A DNA stretch of 64,000 nucleotides, taken from contig JABFQY010000006.1 of assembly GCA_013141415.1 (NCBI GenBank), forward strand, positions 1 through 64,000. Reading direction: 5' to 3'. The position numbers were made by a program, and so were the translations under genes. Source of the stretch: Kiritimatiellaceae bacterium. Lineage in GTDB: Bacteria; Verrucomicrobiota; Kiritimatiellia; Kiritimatiellales; Tichowtungiaceae. This document shows, piece by piece, positions 60,796 to 64,000 of this stretch; positions within the stretch are counted from its first letter, which is position 1, and every line of letters begins with the position of its first letter. The notes beneath the pieces are model-generated. The model was not told where the DNA came from. It saw only the letters and a list, made by a program, of their open reading frames with translations, and searched no databases.

Positions 60796-63700
60796 TCAGA
60801 ACGAAAGCGCGCCAAACCCGCCGGTCGGCTGCTGTTGCGGCGCGGCACCAAAGGGTGTCCGGATCGACGGGGAAGATGCAGGCGGAACAAGCGTCTGGAA
60901 ACGTGGATCCTTCCATAGCGGCTGGAAACGCTGGTCTTTTCGTAATACAGTGCGAATCGGCTCGCCGCCTTTTTCAACCACGCTCTTAATCGTTTCGAGA
61001 GCCTGTCCGGTGCGGCCCGTCGCCGTGCGTACAGCCGCCAGTTCGATCTGAACATGGAGGTCATCCGGTTTGGCTCCGAGATATTTCAGGATGACCGGCT
61101 CGACCAGATCAACGCGGTTCATTTGCGTCAGCATCTGCGCAAGTTGCAGGTAGATTTCCGGCGGAACATTCAACCGGAGCACTTCGCCAAGAAGCTGCCG
61201 CATCGGCCCCTGCTCCTGTAACGCATTGTAAATCTGAAGAAGCTCAAAGGTCGCGTTGATGTCGGAGGTCTGTCCTCCGCGCAACAGAGATTCCAGCTCG
61301 GCTTTGCGCAGTATCATCTTCTGCATCTGCTCAATCTGCTTCAAAAATCCCTGTGCATTATCATTGTGAACATCCTGAGCAACGAAATCAGAAATTACCT
61401 TATGAGCCGTATCAAGACGGCGTTGGCGCATATAAAGGTCAGCCAGCCGGAAAACAGCTTCCGGGCTGAGCGGATACAGCTCAACGGACTGCTTAAAGGC
61501 GTATTCCGCCTCTGCCATGTTGCCACGTGCTACATACAGTCCGGCAATGGCGCTGCGCAGTTTGGAAAAGGTTTTGCGGGCGCATACATCGCGGGTGAAC
61601 TTCGAGTCGCTAACCAGCCGCTTGGTGTACCAATCCCAGAACTCATGATCGTTTTTAATCATTTCCGGCGTGATTTCCGTCGGCTCATTATTGATTTTCA
61701 TGATGAGTCCGTGCGGCGTCAGATACGGATACATCCAGGGAATGACGTAACTTTCTTCGACATAAAAACTGCGCTTGAGAAGCTTGCCGTCCGGGCCGAC
61801 CGGATTACGCGGAACAACAGCGGAACCGGATTCCCGGGTGGATTCGTCCGTCTTTACTTCTGCGATGTACTGGTTGTGGTCGAAAATCTGTTTACAGAGA
61901 ATCCCATTGATCTTCATGACGCCGCCGACGCCCTGAACCTGTACGCGACCGCCTTCGATCTTCACATCCGCGTCGGCGGTATTTCCGCTCTGAACGCTCT
62001 GTATGTATTCCTGAAAGGCGCGGTTGCTGTCGGCCAGCGACGGAATCCAAAGCTGGTCGCCGTAGAGGTCACGGGTGGTGTTCATGAAGGTATTGTCGGC
62101 CAGCGCGTTCTGGGTGATAAGGTAAACGTCAGGCCGAACACCCGGACAGTAGATCATGTAGGTCGGCACAAACCGTCCCGGATCGGTACCGCCGAAGAAA
62201 AGCGCATTGGTTTCCATCGGCGGCGGATAATTATTTTTGCGCAACGATTCGGGATACTCGTTCCAGACCTTTTCAAACTCGGCATCGGAAAGGCGCCGTT
62301 CAAAAGGAAAATATCCCTCGTAACTGAGATCCTCTTTGATCCCTTCGATCCCGCGCAATTCCCAGTTGCCGAACTGCCAGCCGAAGTCGTGGCCGTTTTG
62401 TTCAGAACCGCCAACGACCTTGAACTGTTCTTCGTTGTAATAGTTTTTATGAATCAGAGAAAACGGCAGCAGGAAAACAAGCAATGTGCCGACCCATTTC
62501 GTAACCGGATTATTCCCGACCAGCGCTTCGAGCCACGCCATCAGCAGCAGCAGACCGTAGCCGATCCAGACCGCATAAATGGCGTGCGACTGGATGTATT
62601 GAACGCGGGCAATAAACAGCGTCTGAATGTCGAGTTTCGGATTCTGCAGGATGATGAAAAGAATTCCCACACCGACAAATGCCGCCACGGTTGTCAAAAG
62701 CCAGTCGCGGTTTTTCCGTCCGATGCGCACAATGAAGGCGAATGGCAGAACGGCCAGCAGGGCCACCGGCCCGAAAAACTGTGCGCGCAAGTCGTGAAGG
62801 TAAGCACCAACCTGCTTCAGGAACATGGGCGAAAAAACGTCGGTCAGCGTGACTTTTTCATACTGCCCGCGGGTGATGGCGTGCATGAACCCTTCCCATG
62901 TGCGCGGATAGCCCCAGTTGATCGGCGGGTTCTGCTCCGAAGAGAGCGGCATATAAAGATAAAAAGACAGGCCCAGAAGCATCAGCAAATAGGTGGCGCA
63001 ACCCGTCTTTCCGTTCGGCAGAACCAGTCCAAGCACCGGAACGGCCACCGCATAGATCGTCCAGAACCAGAATCCGATATTTTCCGGTCCTGACACCCAG
63101 CACCAGTTCGCATACTGCGGGTCGGCGGCCATCACTTTGTTGAGGATGACCATAACAACATAAAACAACCCGACTGCCGCGAAGTCACGGGCAAGCCGGA
63201 TGTGGCGCAGCAATACGGCCAGAGCCACGCCAGCACCCATGAACAAAAGAGTCTGGTGGTTGGTCAAGCCGAGTCCGAAGGTGAAGGCCATCAGGAAAAG
63301 CGGTTTGGGGTTTTCCGGCTCCATCATCCAGCGGTAGAGAAATAACAGCACGGCGGTCTGGAAAAGAATGTTGAGCGCGTAAACTTCAGCGATCACCGAC
63401 TGCGACCACATACCCTGACTGAACGCCAGCAACAGTCCGCCGGAAATACCGGCCACACAGCAGAAAAGGCTTTCCGTTTTCTCGCCGAGCACATTGGTTT
63501 CTTTTTTCAGACTGTGCAGGATGTCTATACCGGAACGGCTCACCAGCAGAGCCAGGACGCTGCAGGCCAGCGCGCCCGCAAAAGCGGAACAGAATCCGAC
63601 ACCCCATGCAGGGTTCGGATAACCACGATAGGTTACACCGTTGAAAACCCATTGAAAAAACCAGGTTAAAAGAGACCAGATCGGGTAGCCCGGAGGGTGC

Positions 63701-63855
63701 GGCACGCCGAGATAGTCGGATGCAACGATCAGTTCGCCGGAGTCCTCCAATGTAACCGTAGGCGCGAGCGTCAGAGTATAGATGACGAGAGCAATCAAAA
63801 ATGTCAGTCCGAAAGATATCCAGTCGGCGCGGCGGAAAAACGGTTTCGTATTCAA
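60796..63855 (-). CDS. DUF2723 multi-pass membrane protein with C-terminal TPR region
   Basis: A 1019-residue protein. The N-terminal half has about 10-12 membrane helices, with the family motif DSGELIVASDYLGVPHPPGYP near residue 40-60, characteristic of DUF2723 (GT-C-like fold, possible protein or lipid glycosyltransferase). The C-terminal half (about 700-1000) is soluble with TPR-like repeats (AEYAFKQSVELYPLSPEAVFRLADLYM). Common in Bacteroidota and PVC bacteria. Substrate not known. A short proline/glutamine-rich tail ends the protein. Confidence 0.9.
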   Translation of the reverse strand: MNTKPFFRRADWISFGLTFLIALVIYTLTLAPTVTLEDSGELIVASDYLGVPHPPGYPIWSLLTWFFQWVFNGVTYRGYPNPAWGVGFCSAFAGALACSVLALLVSRSGIDILHSLKKETNVLGEKTESLFCCVAGISGGLLLAFSQGMWSQSVIAEVYALNILFQTAVLLFLYRWMMEPENPKPLFLMAFTFGLGLTNHQTLLFMGAGVALAVLLRHIRLARDFAAVGLFYVVMVILNKVMAADPQYANWCWVSGPENIGFWFWTIYAVAVPVLGLVLPNGKTGCATYLLMLLGLSFYLYMPLSSEQNPPINWGYPRTWEGFMHAITRGQYEKVTLTDVFSPMFLKQVGAYLHDLRAQFFGPVALLAVLPFAFIVRIGRKNRDWLLTTVAAFVGVGILFIILQNPKLDIQTLFIARVQYIQSHAIYAVWIGYGLLLLMAWLEALVGNNPVTKWVGTLLVFLLPFSLIHKNYYNEEQFKVVGGSEQNGHDFGWQFGNWELRGIEGIKEDLSYEGYFPFERRLSDAEFEKVWNEYPESLRKNNYPPPMETNALFFGGTDPGRFVPTYMIYCPGVRPDVYLITQNALADNTFMNTTRDLYGDQLWIPSLADSNRAFQEYIQSVQSGNTADADVKIEGGRVQVQGVGGVMKINGILCKQIFDHNQYIAEVKTDESTRESGSAVVPRNPVGPDGKLLKRSFYVEESYVIPWMYPYLTPHGLIMKINNEPTEITPEMIKNDHEFWDWYTKRLVSDSKFTRDVCARKTFSKLRSAIAGLYVARGNMAEAEYAFKQSVELYPLSPEAVFRLADLYMRQRRLDTAHKVISDFVAQDVHNDNAQGFLKQIEQMQKMILRKAELESLLRGGQTSDINATFELLQIYNALQEQGPMRQLLGEVLRLNVPPEIYLQLAQMLTQMNRVDLVEPVILKYLGAKPDDLHVQIELAAVRTATGRTGQALETIKSVVEKGGEPIRTVLRKDQRFQPLWKDPRFQTLVPPASSPSIRTPFGAAPQQQPTGGFGALSF

Positions 63856-63920
63856 GACAGTGCCTTTCGTTCGAATATTGGAGTCCGAAAGATAAGCCCT
63901 TTTTGGGCCTAAAGGTCAAG

Positions 63921-63949
63921 TTTACAGACAGCGCAAACTCCTGTATGTT
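63921..63949 (+). promoter_or_regulatory. Putative promoter of the gene at the right edge
   Basis: TTTACA (63921-63926), 17 bases, TATGTT (63944-63949). The start codon is only 7 bases beyond the -10, so transcription would begin at or near the ATG at 63956, consistent with a leaderless message. Confidence 0.4.
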
Positions 63950-63955
63950 CAATTC

Positions 63956-64000
63956 ATGAACAACGAAAAAATCAGCCCCCGCTTTGCAAAAGTTTACGGC
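63956..64000 (+). CDS. Start of a gene truncated at the right edge
   Basis: ATG and 14 further codons read MNNEKISPRFAKVYG with no stop. No ribosome site, but a possible promoter lies just upstream. Too short to assign a family. Confidence 0.4.
   Translation, partial: MNNEKISPRFAKVYG

Noticed and set aside
61366-63093. A 575-codon rightward open frame
   Set aside because: Antisense to the DUF2723 gene and without protein-like motifs.

Overview
The window looks like chromosomal DNA from a Gram-negative, probably anaerobic bacterium. My best guess is the PVC superphylum, perhaps Kiritimatiellota. This is inferred from gene content: a DUF2723 membrane protein, a one-polypeptide pyruvate:ferredoxin oxidoreductase beside rubredoxin, RNase HIII, a second type IIA topoisomerase pair in addition to gyrase, an SUI1/YciH protein, and an outer-membrane barrel with a tyrosine-autokinase export cluster. 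No rRNA, tRNA or CRISPR array was seen.

Layout. 0-5 kb: an edge-truncated TPM-domain gene, then a SAM-I-type riboswitch with its own promoter driving metY-metX (homocysteine by direct sulfhydrylation), followed by a cardiolipin synthase. 5-7 kb: a decayed accessory patch (long palindrome, regulator tail, small unknown gene, Fic protein, restriction-enzyme relic) abutting the 3' end of the tmRNA gene. 7-17 kb: a DEAD-box helicase, a zinc-ribbon membrane protein, an NfeD / adhesin-like membrane protein / FloA operon, a nitronate monooxygenase-type enzyme, an inositol-phosphatase-type enzyme, a methyltransferase and a universal stress protein. 17-24 kb: gyrB-gyrA-SUI1, an unusual four-hairpin array, a parvulin, and a DUF4160-DUF2442-hisB run.

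24.2-28.4 kb is the most interesting stretch. A membrane-anchored DUF4041/GIY-YIG protein with the architecture of the SNIPE anti-phage nuclease sits 27 bp behind a voltage-gated-type potassium channel gene. Next come a second copy of the 3' end of rlmN, an AbiE-type toxin-antitoxin pair with a promoter overlapped by two 21-bp-spaced repeats, and the intact rlmN. The two rlmN tails differ almost only at synonymous sites, as expected if an incoming element brought a related species' rlmN tail. This looks like a defence island using the rlmN 3' end.

29.5-36 kb: the second topoisomerase pair, two CNNM/CorC-type proteins and a DciA-like protein. 36.4-41.6 kb: a leftward exopolysaccharide export operon ending with (5' side) two unrecognised secreted proteins. 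41.7-47.6 kb: rnhC, dnaK, groES-groEL, rpoZ and smpB (partner of the tmRNA at 6.7-7.0 kb). 48-53 kb: a leftward purA / four-helix-bundle / uppS / cdsA / rseP operon, where the four-helix gene is framed by inverted repeats lying in its neighbours' coding ends. 53-64 kb: a short-chain dehydrogenase, a TPR protein, a palindromic intergenic element, nifJ-rubredoxin, pyrG, a large DUF2723-TPR protein, and the first codons of a gene cut by the right edge.
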